Below, in pieces: positions 55,385 through 64,000 of a stretch of DNA of 64,000 bases. The notes beneath the pieces are model-generated. The model worked only from the letters and a program-made list of their open reading frames with translations. It did not search any database and was not told where the DNA came from. The stretch's first letter is position 1, and each line of letters starts with the position of its first letter. This DNA is from Bradyrhizobium sp. (GTDB lineage Bacteria > Pseudomonadota > Alphaproteobacteria > Rhizobiales > Xanthobacteraceae), in NCBI RefSeq assembly GCF_027307225.1, contig NZ_DAHUXJ010000009.1, forward strand, positions 19,916-83,915. The letters are read 5' to 3'. A program made the translations under genes and the position numbers.

Positions 55385-55993
55385 ATGGACAAGACCCAGC
55401 CGCATCCGCTGTTCAAGCTCGCCACCGAACTCGGGCCATTGCTCGTGTTCTTCGGCGCGAACGCCAAGTTTCACCTGTTCGTCGCGACCGGGGCGTTCAT
55501 GGTGGCGATCGTTGCGGCGATGGTGGCCTCCTATGTCGTGACGCGGCATGTGCCGCTGATGGCGCTCGTCACCGGCGTCGTCGTGCTCGTGTTCGGCACG
55601 CTGACGCTCGTTCTGCACGACGAGACCTTCATCAAGGTCAAGCCGACCATCATCTACGGCCTGTTTGCGCTGGTTCTCGGCGGCGGCCTTCTGTTCGGCC
55701 GTTCCTTCATCGCCGTCCTGTTCGATCAGGTATTCAATCTCACGGCGCAGGGCTGGCGAACTCTTACGCTGCGCTGGGCGCTGTTCTTCTTCGCGATGGC
55801 GATCCTGAACGAAGTCATCTGGCGCACGCAGAGCACCGACTTCTGGGTCGGCTTCAAGGCCTTTGGCGTGATTCCGCTGACGATGGCGTTTGCGATCATC
55901 CAGATGCCGCTGATCAAGCGGCATCATCTCGATCCGGTCTCGCTGCAAGCGAGTGAAGCGGCGGAAGGCGATGTCCGAGAGAAAGCGCACTAA
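55385..55993 (+). CDS. ispZ: Inner-membrane-spanning septation protein A
   Basis: The 202-residue protein has the YciB/IspZ pattern: [60 protein letters not shown] and [20 protein letters not shown]. Six helices are predicted. It affects cell envelope and septation in several bacteria. It is co-transcribed with ftsY and convergent with ccmG. Confidence 0.92.
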   Translation: MDKTQPHPLFKLATELGPLLVFFGANAKFHLFVATGAFMVAIVAAMVASYVVTRHVPLMALVTGVVVLVFGTLTLVLHDETFIKVKPTIIYGLFALVLGGGLLFGRSFIAVLFDQVFNLTAQGWRTLTLRWALFFFAMAILNEVIWRTQSTDFWVGFKAFGVIPLTMAFAIIQMPLIKRHHLDPVSLQASEAAEGDVREKAH

Positions 55994-56064
55994 GCAGTGA
56001 AAGCGAACAGCGAAACGTGGATCTCGATGCTGACCGAACCGCCGGCCCCGCCGGATTAGCGCAA

Positions 56065-56661
56065 TCAGGAGCCCGCCTTCAGCGCCTTGTCGATCTCGGC
56101 GCGAAGCGTCGTATTGATGTTATCGGGCGTTATCGGGCCGACCAGCTTGTAAAGGATGGTGCCTTCGCGCCCGACGATGAAGGTTTCAGGCACGCCATAG
56201 ACGCCCCATTCGATCGCGGCACGGCCGTTGGCATCGACGCCGACAATACCGAACGGATTGCCGTAGCGGCCAAGGAAGCGCCGGGCGTTGTCGGCCGAGT
56301 CCTTGTAGTTGATGCCGACGACTTGCAGCTGCTTGTCGCGGCCAAGCTCAGTCAGGAGCGGCGCTTCGTCGTGACAAGGCACGCACCACGACGCCCAGAC
56401 ATTGACGACGCTGACCTTGCCCTTGAAGACGGTTGGATCGAGGCCGGGAACCGGCGCACCGTTGCTGGCGAGCCCCGCGAGCGGCGGCAAGGGAGTTTGT
56501 GGCGCTGGATGACCGATCAATGCCGATGGAAGCCGCGAAGGATCGCCATCGCCGAGCCCGAACCAGAAGATGGTGGCAAGCGCCGCAAAGATGACGAGCG
56601 GCAGCGCCATCAGCCAGCGCGAACTTCGCAGGCGCTCGTTGGAGGTTGTAGGTGTGCTCAT
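56065..56661 (-). CDS. ccmG: Thiol:disulfide interchange protein CcmG/DsbE
   Basis: The 198-residue protein has one N-terminal anchor helix (WLMALPLVIFAALATIFWFG) and a periplasmic thioredoxin domain with WASWCVPCHDEAP (C93, C96), GINYKDSADNARRFLGRYG and the cis-Pro in GVYGVPETFIV. It reduces apocytochrome c haem-binding cysteines in cytochrome c maturation. ATG 56661 lies 10 bp after ccmD, within the ccm operon. Confidence 0.94.
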   Translation of the reverse strand: MSTPTTSNERLRSSRWLMALPLVIFAALATIFWFGLGDGDPSRLPSALIGHPAPQTPLPPLAGLASNGAPVPGLDPTVFKGKVSVVNVWASWCVPCHDEAPLLTELGRDKQLQVVGINYKDSADNARRFLGRYGNPFGIVGVDANGRAAIEWGVYGVPETFIVGREGTILYKLVGPITPDNINTTLRAEIDKALKAGS

Positions 56662-56671
56662 GTTTTTTCCG

Positions 56672-56836
56672 TCATTTGCGTCCGGAGCGGCGAACCAGCC
56701 CTTTTGCTTCAAGGTCGCTCAGGCGCCGCTTCTGGCGACGATAGTCGATCGCAATCCAAGCGATCAGCAACACGACCACCATCAGGACCGCCAGATAGGA
56801 GGTCACGATAAAGGTCGTATAGGGTCCAAGGGACAT
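56672..56836 (-). CDS. ccmD: Haem exporter protein CcmD
   Basis: The 54-residue protein has one transmembrane helix ([20 protein letters not shown]) followed by [20 protein letters not shown], the CcmD pattern. It helps release holo-CcmE from CcmC. The start ATG is 5 bp from the end of a twin-hairpin unit. The best ribosome-binding site, GGAGCT, is the terminal arm of that unit, so the repeat may supply translation initiation. Confidence 0.9.
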   Translation of the reverse strand: MSLGPYTTFIVTSYLAVLMVVVLLIAWIAIDYRRQKRRLSDLEAKGLVRRSGRK

Positions 56837-56840
56837 CGCC

Positions 56841-57006
56841 CTAAAGCTCCGATTCCGAAGTTCGCAAACTAATGGGGCGCCTCTGATGCGAACTTCGGAA
56901 TCAAAGGAGCTCTGGCGCACTATGATTCTAGTGCGGCTTTTGAATTTGAAGTTCCTATAACGAACTTGCGGCGAAACTGATAGGAACTTCAAATTCGCCG
57001 CACTAG
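56841..57006 (-). repeat. Twin-hairpin unit 6 (AGTTC type), inside the ccm operon
   Basis: In plus orientation hairpin 2 is first (56841-56915): core GATTCCGAAGTTCGCAAAC ... GCGAACTTCGGAATC with AAA bulge on the 3' arm and drifted feet CTAA / CTGG. Spacer 56916-56927 (12 bases). Hairpin 1 (56928-57006): feet CTAGTGCGGC / GCCGCACTAG, core GAATTTGAAGTTCCTAT, TTTT bulge on the 5' arm. It separates ccmC from ccmD; the ccmC stop codon is its last CTAG. Confidence 0.92.
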
Positions 57007-57740
57007 GCCTGCGGCTTGCCGGCTTGCGCCTGGATCATTTGCATGGCGCGCACGCGACGGCGCAGGATCTCATTGCGCATCGCCGCCAGGTGCAGGGTGA
57101 TGAACAGCAGTGAAAACGCCAGCGCCATTACCAGGAGCGGAATCAGGAACGCGCGGTCGAGGGTCGGTCCGCCCATCCGCATCACCGAAGCCGGCTGATG
57201 CAGCGTGTTCCACCAATCCACCGAAAACTTGATGATCGGCAGGTTGAGAGCGCCGACCAGCGTCAGCACCGCCGCCGCGCGCGCCGCGCGCGAGGGATCC
57301 TCGACCGCGCGCCACAGCGCGATCAAGCCGAGATACATCAGGAACAGGATCAAAACGGACGTCAGCCGGGCATCCCACTCCCAGTAGGTTCCCCACATCG
57401 GCCGGCCCCACAGCGAACCCGTCACCAGCGCGAGGAAGGTAAAGGCGGCGCCGATTGGCGCGGCGGCTTTGGCCGCGACATCGGCGAGCGGATGGCGCCA
57501 CACCAACGTACCCAGCGCGGCGAGGCTCATCACGGCCCAGACGAACATCGACAGCCAGGCGTTGGGCACATGAATGAACATGATCTTCACGGTGGCGCCC
57601 TGCTGGTAGTCGTCAGGCGCCATCGCCGACTGGTACAGCCCGATCGCGAGCAGGATCGCGGTCGTTGCCACCAGCCACGGCAAGGCGCGCGCGGTCAGAG
57701 CAAGGAACCGGGTCGGATTGGCGAGGTCGATCAGCGTCAT
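57003..57740 (-). CDS. ccmC: Haem exporter protein CcmC
   Basis: The 245-residue protein has six helices and the tryptophan-rich motif [20 protein letters not shown] with its flanking His ([22 protein letters not shown]). It loads haem onto CcmE at the periplasmic face. The TAG stop (57003-57005) lies in the CTAG foot of twin-hairpin unit 6. ccmB lies 70 bp upstream. Confidence 0.95.
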   Translation of the reverse strand: MTLIDLANPTRFLALTARALPWLVATTAILLAIGLYQSAMAPDDYQQGATVKIMFIHVPNAWLSMFVWAVMSLAALGTLVWRHPLADVAAKAAAPIGAAFTFLALVTGSLWGRPMWGTYWEWDARLTSVLILFLMYLGLIALWRAVEDPSRAARAAAVLTLVGALNLPIIKFSVDWWNTLHQPASVMRMGGPTLDRAFLIPLLVMALAFSLLFITLHLAAMRNEILRRRVRAMQMIQAQAGKPQA

Positions 57741-57810
57741 GGCACTCTGTTAATGGCCGCAGCCGTTGCGCGCAATTGGCATGAAGTCTTTCAGCGAGAG
57801 TTGATGATCA

Positions 57811-58479
57811 TCAATCCAGCCCTTGGCGCAGGCTCGCGGCCGCTGCAAGGGGTCCGACCACGAGGCCAAACAGCGACAGCGCGCACAGGATCGAAAACGG
57901 CGCCCCGAATGACGACGGTCCGGCGATGGCGGCTTCCGACGCCGCCACGCCAAAGATCAGCACGGGAATCGATAGCGGCAACACCAAAACCGCAAGCAAC
58001 AAGCCACCCCGATGCAGTGTCACGGCGAGTGCTGCCCCGATCATGCCGGTGAAGGTCAGCGCCGGTGTGCCCGCGAGCAGCGTCAACGCCACGGCTGCAG
58101 TCGCGCCGGCGTCAAGATTGAGCAGCAACCCCAGGATTGGCGTGGCGATGACAAGCGGCAGTCCCGCGGCGAGCCAATGTGCCAGCGCCTTCGCGGCGCA
58201 TGACAGTTCCAGCGGCGTTCGGCTCATCGTGATCAGGTCGAGCGCGCCGTCGTCGTGATCGGCCGTGAACAGGCGATCCAGCGTCAGGAGGCTGGCCAGG
58301 AGCGCGCCCAGCCAGAGGATCGCAGGTCCCAGCCGTGCAAGCAGCGCAAGGTCCGGCCCCATCGCGAACGGCATCAAGACCACCACGGTGAGAAAGAACA
58401 GCACGCCGATCAGCGCGCCGCCGCCGACGCGCAGTGCGATCCGGATGTCCCGGCGGATCAGCGCCAAAAGCGCGGTCAC
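57811..58479 (-). CDS. ccmB: Haem exporter protein CcmB
   Basis: The 222-residue protein has six helices and the family pattern [40 protein letters not shown] and [20 protein letters not shown]. It is the membrane subunit of the CcmAB ABC complex that frees holo-CcmE. It overlaps the ccmA stop by 4 bases. Confidence 0.95.
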   Translation of the reverse strand: MTALLALIRRDIRIALRVGGGALIGVLFFLTVVVLMPFAMGPDLALLARLGPAILWLGALLASLLTLDRLFTADHDDGALDLITMSRTPLELSCAAKALAHWLAAGLPLVIATPILGLLLNLDAGATAAVALTLLAGTPALTFTGMIGAALAVTLHRGGLLLAVLVLPLSIPVLIFGVAASEAAIAGPSSFGAPFSILCALSLFGLVVGPLAAAASLRQGLD

Positions 58480-59078
58480 GAGGCGTCTCCGACGCGCAGC
58501 GTCCGTGCGGCAATTCCGAGCGGCATGTGGGTTGCGGCAACGATCAGGCCGCCGCGCGACAGATGATCGCCCATCAGTCCGACGAACATCCTTTGTCCGG
58601 CTGTATCGAGGGCATTGGTCGGTTCATCGAGCAGCCAGAGCGGCCGCCGCAGCGTCAGCAACCGCGCGATCGAAAGCCTTCGCCGCTGCCCTGCGGACAA
58701 AAAGGCCGCCGGCAAATGCGAGGCGTGGTCGAGTTCGACGGTCGCAAGGCTCTCGGCGGGATCCGACCTCTCTCCGCCAAGAAAGTCGCGCCAGAAATTG
58801 AGGTTTTCCGAGACGCTCAAGGCCGGCTTCAGCGCGTCGCGATGACCGAGATAGTGCGATTGTTCGGCAAGCGTCAGCTCGGCCTCGCCGCCCTCGAGCG
58901 TGATCGATCCACGCGCCGGAACGAGCAGGCCGGCAATCAGGCGCAGCAACGAAGTCTTGCCTGATCCGTTGGGTCCGACAACCGCCAGCGCCTCGCCGGA
59001 GGCCGCCTCGAAATTGAGCCCGGAGAAGACCTTGCGGCCGCCCCGTACACAACCGACCTCGCGTCCTGAAAGCCGCAT
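58476..59078 (-). CDS. ccmA: Haem exporter ATP-binding protein CcmA
   Basis: The 200-residue ABC ATPase has Walker [19 protein letters not shown], signature [20 protein letters not shown], Walker [13 protein letters not shown] and H-loop ATHMPLG. With CcmB it uses ATP to release haem-loaded CcmE. ATG 59078 fits the family; the frame is open to 59108. It is the first gene of ccmABC-D-G and divergent from acnA. Confidence 0.95.
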   Translation of the reverse strand: MRLSGREVGCVRGGRKVFSGLNFEAASGEALAVVGPNGSGKTSLLRLIAGLLVPARGSITLEGGEAELTLAEQSHYLGHRDALKPALSVSENLNFWRDFLGGERSDPAESLATVELDHASHLPAAFLSAGQRRRLSIARLLTLRRPLWLLDEPTNALDTAGQRMFVGLMGDHLSRGGLIVAATHMPLGIAARTLRVGDAS

Positions 59079-59263
59079 CTTGCCCCTTCGCCAATCCCCG
59101 AAATCCATTGGGGGTAGCGCATCAGAATTTATAGGTGTCGCATTGCTGTGACTCGCTCACCGGTGTGGCGGCGATTGTTGAAAGATTCTATAAGCCGGAA
59201 CTTGACGCGACACACGATCAGCGTCTGCGACCTTGCCGGCCAAACCCCGCAGCCGGTGCAATA

Positions 59264-59280
59264 ATACCCTTGCCGGGTAT
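59264..59280. promoter_or_regulatory. Inverted repeat upstream of acnA
   Basis: ATACCC-TTGCC-GGGTAT, a perfect 6-bp dyad, ends 26 bp before the acnA ATG in the 228-bp divergent region with ccmA. It could be an operator; it does not match an Irr or RirA box that I know. Confidence 0.4.
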
Positions 59281-59306
59281 ACACTGACAATCTGGGATTG
59301 CCTCAC

Positions 59307-62027
59307 ATGACCTCTCTCGACAGCTTCAAATGCCAAAAGACCCTCAAGGTCGGCGGCAAGACCTACGTCTATTACAGCCTTCCCGTCGCCGAGAAGAACG
59401 GTCTCAAGGGGATATCCAGGCTGCCCTACTCGATGAAGGTGCTGCTGGAGAACCTGCTGCGCAACGAGGACGGCCGTACCGTCAAGAAGGACGACATCGT
59501 CGCGGTCTCGAAATGGCTGAAGAAGCGTGCGCTCGAGCATGAGATCGCCTTCCGCCCGGCGCGCGTCTTGATGCAGGATTTTACCGGCGTCCCGGCAGTG
59601 GTCGATCTGGCAGCGATGCGCAACGCAATGCAGAATCTGGGCGGCGATGCCGAGAAGATCAATCCGCTGGTGCCGGTCGATCTCGTGATCGACCACTCGG
59701 TGATCGTGAACTTCTTCGGAGACAACAAGGCGTTCGGCAAGAACGTGGTCGAGGAATACAAGCAGAATCAGGAACGCTACGAATTCCTGAAGTGGGGCCA
59801 GAAGGCGTTTTCGAATTTCTCCGTGGTGCCGCCCGGCACCGGCATCTGCCACCAGGTCAATCTCGAATATCTCGCGCAGACCGTGTGGACCAGGAAGGAG
59901 AAGATGAAGGTCGGCAAGAAGACCTGCACGTTTGAAGTGGCCTATCCGGACTCGCTCGTCGGTACTGATTCGCACACCACGATGGTCAACGGCCTCGCGG
60001 TGCTCGGCTGGGGCGTCGGTGGCATCGAGGCCGAGGCCTGCATGCTTGGTCAGCCGCTGTCGATGCTGCTGCCGGAGGTCGTCGGCTTCAAGCTGAAGGG
60101 AAAGCTCAAGGAAGGCGTCACCGCGACCGACCTCGTGCTCACCGTCACGCAGATGCTGCGCAAACAGGGCGTGGTCGGAAAATTCGTCGAGTTCTTCGGT
60201 CCCGGTCTCGACACCCTGTCGGTCGCCGACAAGGCAACGATCGGCAACATGGCGCCCGAATATGGCGCGACCTGCGGCTTCTTCCCGGTCGATACAGCGA
60301 CCATCGACTATCTCAAGACGTCCGGCCGCAAGGCCGACCGCGTCGCGCTGGTCGTGGCCTATGCGAAGGCCCAGGGCCTGTTCCGCACGGCCAAATCCGC
60401 CGATCCGGTTTTCACGACGAAACTGATGCTCGACCTCAAGGACGTCGTGCCGTCGATGGCGGGTCCGAAGCGCCCCGAAGGCCGCATTGCATTGCCGGCG
60501 GTGGCGGAAGGTTTTGCCGCGGCACTCACCAGTGAGTACAAGCGGACCGAGGATGCGGCAGCGCGCTATTCGGTCAAAAACCGCGATTTCGATCTCGGTC
60601 ACGGCGACGTTGTGATCGCGGCGATCACTTCCTGCACCAACACCTCCAATCCGAGCGTGTTGATCGCAGCAGGTCTGCTCGCCCGCAAGGCGGCCGCCAA
60701 GGGTTTGAAAGCAAAGCCCTGGGTGAAGACGTCGCTCGCGCCCGGCAGTCAGGTGGTCGCCGAGTATCTCTCCAATTCGGGTCTTCAGGCCGATCTTGAC
60801 AAGGTCGGCTTCAATCTCGTCGGCTTCGGCTGCACGACCTGCATCGGCAACTCAGGCCCGTTGCCGGAAGAGATTTCAAAATCGGTCAACGATAACGGCA
60901 TTGTCGCAGCCGCGGTCCTGTCGGGTAACCGCAATTTCGAAGGCCGCGTTTCGCCGGACGTGCAGGCGAACTATCTGGCTTCGCCGCCGCTCGTCGTCGC
61001 GCACGCACTCGCTGGCACGGTCAAGAAAGACCTCGCGGTTGAACCGATCGGCGAAGGCAAGGACGGCAAGCCAGTCTATCTGAAGGACATCTGGCCGACC
61101 GCGAAGGAGGTCAACGCCTTCGTCAAGAAGTACGTCACCGCGCAGATCTTCAAGAAGCGATATGCCGACGTTTTCAAGGGCGACACCAATTGGCGCAAGA
61201 TCAAGACCACGGACAGCGAGACCTTCCGCTGGAACATGAGCTCGACCTACGTGCAGAACCCGCCTTACTTCGAAGGGATGAAAAAGCAGCCGGATCCGAT
61301 CGTTGATGTGGTCGATGCGCGGATCCTTGCGATGTTCGGCGACAAGATCACGACCGATCACATCTCGCCTGCGGGTTCGATCAAACTGACCTCGCCGGCC
61401 GGCAAATTCCTGAGCCAGCATCAGGTGCGCCCCGCCGACTTTAACCAGTACGGTACACGGCGCGGTAACCATGAAGTGATGATGCGTGGCACCTTCGCCA
61501 ACATCCGCATCAAGAACTTCATGCTGAAGGGAGCCGACGGCAACATTCCCGAGGGCGGCATGACCAAGCACTGGCCCGACGGCGAAGAGATGTCGATTTA
61601 CGACGCCGCGATGAAGTACCAGGAAGAGGGCGTGCCGCTGGTGGTGTTTGCCGGCGCCGAGTACGGCAACGGCTCGTCACGAGACTGGGCCGCGAAGGGA
61701 ACCCGCCTGCTCGGCGTGCGCGCCGTGGTCTGCCAGAGCTTTGAGCGCATCCACCGCTCCAACCTGGTCGGCATGGGCGTATTGCCGCTGACCTTCGAGG
61801 ACGGGACGTCGTGGCAGTCGATCGGACTGAAGGGCGACGAGAAAGTAACCATACGCGGATTGCAGGGTGACCTGAAGCCGCGGCAGAAATTGACCGCCGA
61901 AATCGTATCGAGCGACGGTGCATTGCAGCGCATTTCCCTGCTGTGCAGAATCGATACGCTCGACGAGCTGGATTACTACCGGAACGGCGGCATTCTGCAG
62001 TACGTGCTGCGCAAGCTGGCCGCGTGA
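59307..62027 (+). CDS. acnA: Aconitate hydratase A
   Basis: The 906-residue AcnA-type protein has [40 protein letters not shown], cluster ligand Cys in [20 protein letters not shown] and [15 protein letters not shown], and the swivel-domain [20 protein letters not shown]. It isomerises citrate to isocitrate and may bind RNA as IRP-like proteins do. ATG 59307 is chosen over a TTG at 59298. It is divergent from ccmA. Confidence 0.97.
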   Translation: MTSLDSFKCQKTLKVGGKTYVYYSLPVAEKNGLKGISRLPYSMKVLLENLLRNEDGRTVKKDDIVAVSKWLKKRALEHEIAFRPARVLMQDFTGVPAVVDLAAMRNAMQNLGGDAEKINPLVPVDLVIDHSVIVNFFGDNKAFGKNVVEEYKQNQERYEFLKWGQKAFSNFSVVPPGTGICHQVNLEYLAQTVWTRKEKMKVGKKTCTFEVAYPDSLVGTDSHTTMVNGLAVLGWGVGGIEAEACMLGQPLSMLLPEVVGFKLKGKLKEGVTATDLVLTVTQMLRKQGVVGKFVEFFGPGLDTLSVADKATIGNMAPEYGATCGFFPVDTATIDYLKTSGRKADRVALVVAYAKAQGLFRTAKSADPVFTTKLMLDLKDVVPSMAGPKRPEGRIALPAVAEGFAAALTSEYKRTEDAAARYSVKNRDFDLGHGDVVIAAITSCTNTSNPSVLIAAGLLARKAAAKGLKAKPWVKTSLAPGSQVVAEYLSNSGLQADLDKVGFNLVGFGCTTCIGNSGPLPEEISKSVNDNGIVAAAVLSGNRNFEGRVSPDVQANYLASPPLVVAHALAGTVKKDLAVEPIGEGKDGKPVYLKDIWPTAKEVNAFVKKYVTAQIFKKRYADVFKGDTNWRKIKTTDSETFRWNMSSTYVQNPPYFEGMKKQPDPIVDVVDARILAMFGDKITTDHISPAGSIKLTSPAGKFLSQHQVRPADFNQYGTRRGNHEVMMRGTFANIRIKNFMLKGADGNIPEGGMTKHWPDGEEMSIYDAAMKYQEEGVPLVVFAGAEYGNGSSRDWAAKGTRLLGVRAVVCQSFERIHRSNLVGMGVLPLTFEDGTSWQSIGLKGDEKVTIRGLQGDLKPRQKLTAEIVSSDGALQRISLLCRIDTLDELDYYRNGGILQYVLRKLAA

Positions 62028-62064
62028 TCGTGATCGCCGGCTCACCGCGAAGTGAGTAGCGAGG

Positions 62065-62103
62065 CAGGGGAAGGCAGCCTAAAAAATGGCTGCTTTGCCC
62101 CTG
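62065..62103 (+). terminator. Hairpin after acnA
   Basis: CAGGGGAAGGCAGCC pairs with GGCTGCTTTGCCCCTG around TAAAAAAT. The stem is long, but the following tract (TTCTAAA) is weakly U-rich, so this is a likely but not canonical terminator. Confidence 0.6.
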
Positions 62104-62182
62104 TTCTAAAGCCTTATGGCTTGGTGCTCCGTTAGGTGTTAGCGGCGAGAACTGGCAACCACAAATTTCCCGGTCTTGAGTG

Positions 62183-62950
62183 ATGGCAGTGATGATGGCT
62201 TGTAATTCGATTTCACGATGGTCCGGCGCCTTGGGTGTCTGCGCCATCGTCGCCATTATCCGTCCCGCCGGGGCGGCCGAGCCTCGCGCGGTCGTCGAGC
62301 TCTTCACCTCGCAAGGCTGTTCGTCGTGCCCGCCGGCCGACAAGATTATCGGCGAACTGGCCAAGGACCCTTCCGTGATCGCGCTCAGCATGCCGATCGA
62401 TTATTGGGATTATCTCGGCTGGAAAGATACGCTCGCTGACGCGCGCTTCACCGCCCGCCAGAAGGCGTATTCGCAGATGCGCGGCGATCGCGATGTCTAT
62501 ACGCCGCAAGCCATCATCAACGGCGAAGCCCATGTGGTAGGCAGCGATCGGGCCGGAATCGAGCGGGCGATCGGCGCGACCAGGAAAAATGATGGCGTGA
62601 TGTCGGTGCCGGTTTCGATGAAGCTGTCGGGCGGCCACATCACGGTATCGGTTCCCGATGCCGTCAAGGCGAGCACCGCGACTCACGGCGAAGTCTGGAT
62701 TTACTCGATCTCCAAGGCGGTACCGATCGCGATTGCCCGCGGAGAGAACCACGGACGCGAATTGACCTACTACAACGTCGTCCGCAACGCGCTGAAGGTT
62801 GGCGACTGGAACGGCACGGCCGGCAGCTGGACTGTGCCGCTCGAAAATATTTCCCATGAAGGCATCGATGCTGCGGCCGTTTTCGTCCAGGACGGAAGCC
62901 GTGATCGGCCGGGCGCAATGCTGGGCGCGGCCTATACGTCGCTGCACTAA
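62183..62950 (+). CDS. Exported DUF1223 thioredoxin-like protein
   Basis: A signal peptide (GALGVCAIVAIIRPAGAAEP) is followed by the DUF1223 core: VVELFTSQGCSSCPPADKII with a C-x-x-C pair, SMPIDYWDYLGWKDTLADAR, DVYTPQAIINGEAHVVGSDR. The family is thioredoxin-like and periplasmic; its function is unknown. The start could be GTG 62180, ATG 62183 or the ATGs at 62192-62195; no clear ribosome-binding site decides. Confidence 0.87.
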   Translation: MAVMMACNSISRWSGALGVCAIVAIIRPAGAAEPRAVVELFTSQGCSSCPPADKIIGELAKDPSVIALSMPIDYWDYLGWKDTLADARFTARQKAYSQMRGDRDVYTPQAIINGEAHVVGSDRAGIERAIGATRKNDGVMSVPVSMKLSGGHITVSVPDAVKASTATHGEVWIYSISKAVPIAIARGENHGRELTYYNVVRNALKVGDWNGTAGSWTVPLENISHEGIDAAAVFVQDGSRDRPGAMLGAAYTSLH

Positions 62951-63400
62951 GCAGCTTCGACTTCGCGAGACACCACCGAAATTGGATTGGTCGCGACAAG
63001 CGCGCTTGCTTGCGGCGCGTTCCGATCCGTTTCTCAAATCCGGACAGTGAAGGTACCAGAAAAGAAAAAGGACCAACTCGCGTTGGTCCAGTCTCGGATC
63101 AATTGTTCTGCGATAGACCCGGTCCCGACGACCCCGGGGGGCTGGGGGCTGAGGAATCCGGTATCGAAAGGACCGGGCCAACGCAGATGATTCTTCTCGC
63201 AATCCAGCAGGGCACCCGCTTGGCGGAAGTGGGGCGGTATTATGATTGGGCTAACGATCCCGTGACGGCGTCGAAAGGGCGGTTGCCGGGCAAAAAGTCG
63301 TGAAGTCTCGGCCCCAAGCAGTGGGGTGCGGTAACGCCGCCCCTTGCCGAGCGGTTCAGTCGGCGCGATCATATCAAACAAATGACAGGAGAGATGTGCC
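62951..63400. other. 450-bp gap with a leftward terminator and no convincing gene
   Basis: GGACCAAC (63070-63077) pairs with GTTGGTCC (63082-63089). On the minus strand it is followed by TTTTTCTTTTCT, an intrinsic terminator reading leftward. No convincing minus-strand protein gene ends there: the only long frame (63034-63537) has no family and atypical composition. A short plus-strand ORF from ATG 63187 (38 codons) has no family either. A minus-strand small RNA is possible. Confidence 0.5.
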
Positions 63401-63772
63401 ATGAGTTTGATCTCGGAGGATACCGATCCAAGCGAGGCACGCGCCGTGGCGCGCCAGAGCGCTGCGGGCGCCTCGCCGAACCGGGTAACGTTCAATCGTC
63501 TCGAGCTCAATCGCATTCTGAATTTGTACGGACGCATGGTGTCCGACGGAGAGTGGCGTGACTACGCCATTGATTTTCTGCGCGACCGCGCCGTGTTCTC
63601 GATCTTCCGCCGTTCGTCGGAAGTCCCGCTCTACCGGATCGAGAAAGATCCGCGGCTGGCGCGCAAGCAGGGCATGTACAGCGTGATTTCGGCGAGCGGT
63701 TTGATCCTGCGCCGCGGCCCTGAGCTCGATCGCGTGTTGCTGGTGATCGATCGCAAGCTGGCGGTGGTCTAA
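63401..63772 (+). CDS. DUF2794 family protein
   Basis: The 123-residue protein matches DUF2794 along its length: RVTFNRLELNRILNLYGRMV, GEWRDYAIDFLRDRAVFSIF, RRSSEVPLYRIEKDPRLARK, GMYSVISASGLILRRGPELD. The family is restricted to alphaproteobacteria and of unknown function. ATG start with GGAGAG upstream. Confidence 0.88.
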   Translation: MSLISEDTDPSEARAVARQSAAGASPNRVTFNRLELNRILNLYGRMVSDGEWRDYAIDFLRDRAVFSIFRRSSEVPLYRIEKDPRLARKQGMYSVISASGLILRRGPELDRVLLVIDRKLAVV

Positions 63773-63784
63773 TTCCGGACACTC

Positions 63785-63868
63785 CCTCATCGTGAGGAGC
63801 CGCGCTTGCGCGGCGTCTCGAAGGATGGGCCACGGGCCTCATGGTTCGAGACGCGCGCTGCGCTCCTA
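63785..63868. repeat. REP elements (CATCGTGAGGAGCCGCGC family)
   Basis: CCTCATCGTGAGGAGCCGCG pairs with GCGGCGTCTCGAAGGATG. A second half, CCTCATGGTTCGAGACGCGC then GCGCTCCTAAT, follows. Same family as the elements at 45985 and 48100. Confidence 0.85.
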
Positions 63869-63884
63869 ATACGAAACTGGGCAG

Positions 63885-64000
63885 TCAGGCGGCGATCGGT
63901 CTGATGTCGACGGTATATCCGAGATGTTCGAGGCTGCGAACCAGACGTTTGGTTCGAGTGCTGCTGCTGTGGCGATGGAAGTGGTCGGCACCGAGGTCGT
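63885..64000 (-). CDS. C-terminal end of a probable transposase (continues beyond window)
   Basis: The last 37 residues before TGA 63885 read DLGADHFHRHSSSTRTKRLV then RSLEHLGYTVDIRPIAA. A tail of the form LGADYF...RLVRxLExLGY is common at the C-terminus of transposases in rhizobial genomes. The identification rests on resemblance of a short segment only; the rest is outside the window. Confidence 0.5.
   Translation of the reverse strand, partial: DLGADHFHRHSSSTRTKRLVRSLEHLGYTVDIRPIAA

Noticed and set aside
63034..63537. 167-codon minus-strand frame
   Set aside because: No family, atypical composition and overlap with the DUF2794 gene; the terminator at its end is treated as possible sRNA evidence instead.

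Overview
The window looks like a chromosomal segment of a GC-rich alphaproteobacterium of the Bradyrhizobium / Rhodopseudomonas / Afipia group. The evidence is familial: a MatB-type malonyl-CoA synthetase, TAXI-type TRAP receptors, IalB, DUF2794 and DUF1330 proteins, scattered leuB/leuD/leuC genes, and several intergenic REP families common in that group. I infer the genus-level placement from these families and have not tested it.

Layout. 1-7.2 kb: end of a response regulator, a LOG-family protein, two TAXI receptors, a pterin dehydratase, a DUF1232 protein, an adenylate cyclase and an anchored Sel1-like protein. 7.2-18.3 kb: an MDR/SDR redox pair, IalB-like protein, rlmN, PAP2 phosphatase, argG, a TetR/SnoaL pair and a proline-rich OmpA protein. 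18.3-21.7 kb: sdhCDAB. 21.9-31.3 kb: LysR with TSUP exporter, matB, fasciclin protein, a cytochrome b plus molybdopterin oxidoreductase pair, an MFS permease and leuB. 31.4-42 kb: asd, carbonic anhydrase, a CitE-like lyase, a glycosyltransferase, leuD and leuC with small proteins. 42-48 kb (minus strand): ffh-rpsP-rimM ... trmD-rplS, split by a MarR/DUF1398/alcohol dehydrogenase block. 48.4-56 kb: MBL hydrolase, SIMPL and GyrI-like exported proteins, dapF-mtaB, an RluA-type synthase, ftsY-ispZ. 56-59 kb: ccmABC-ccmD-ccmG for cytochrome c maturation. 59.3-64 kb: acnA, DUF1223, DUF2794 and the tail of a probable transposase.

Most of this is core metabolism: lysine/threonine (asd, dapF), leucine (leuBCD), arginine (argG), the TCA cycle (acnA, sdh), co-translational targeting (ffh, ftsY), tRNA/rRNA modification (trmD, rlmN, mtaB) and cytochrome c biogenesis.

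The most unusual content is a dispersed family of about 165-bp twin-hairpin elements, with six complete copies and two fossils. Each unit is two large imperfect palindromes with CTAG feet, separated by a 12-15 bp spacer. Unpaired bulges face the spacer and the arms covary. Within a unit both hairpins carry the same core type (CATTC or AGTTC/AGTCC). The units abut genes so closely that they supply stop codons (the IalB-like gene, mtaB, ccmC and the first response regulator), a likely start codon (the RluA-type gene) and a likely Shine-Dalgarno sequence (ccmD). Two units bracket the inverted RluA-type gene that sits between mtaB and ftsY. The arrangement resembles BIMEs (paired inverted REPs), but with longer arms and a different foot. 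No transposase that could mobilise them is visible here.
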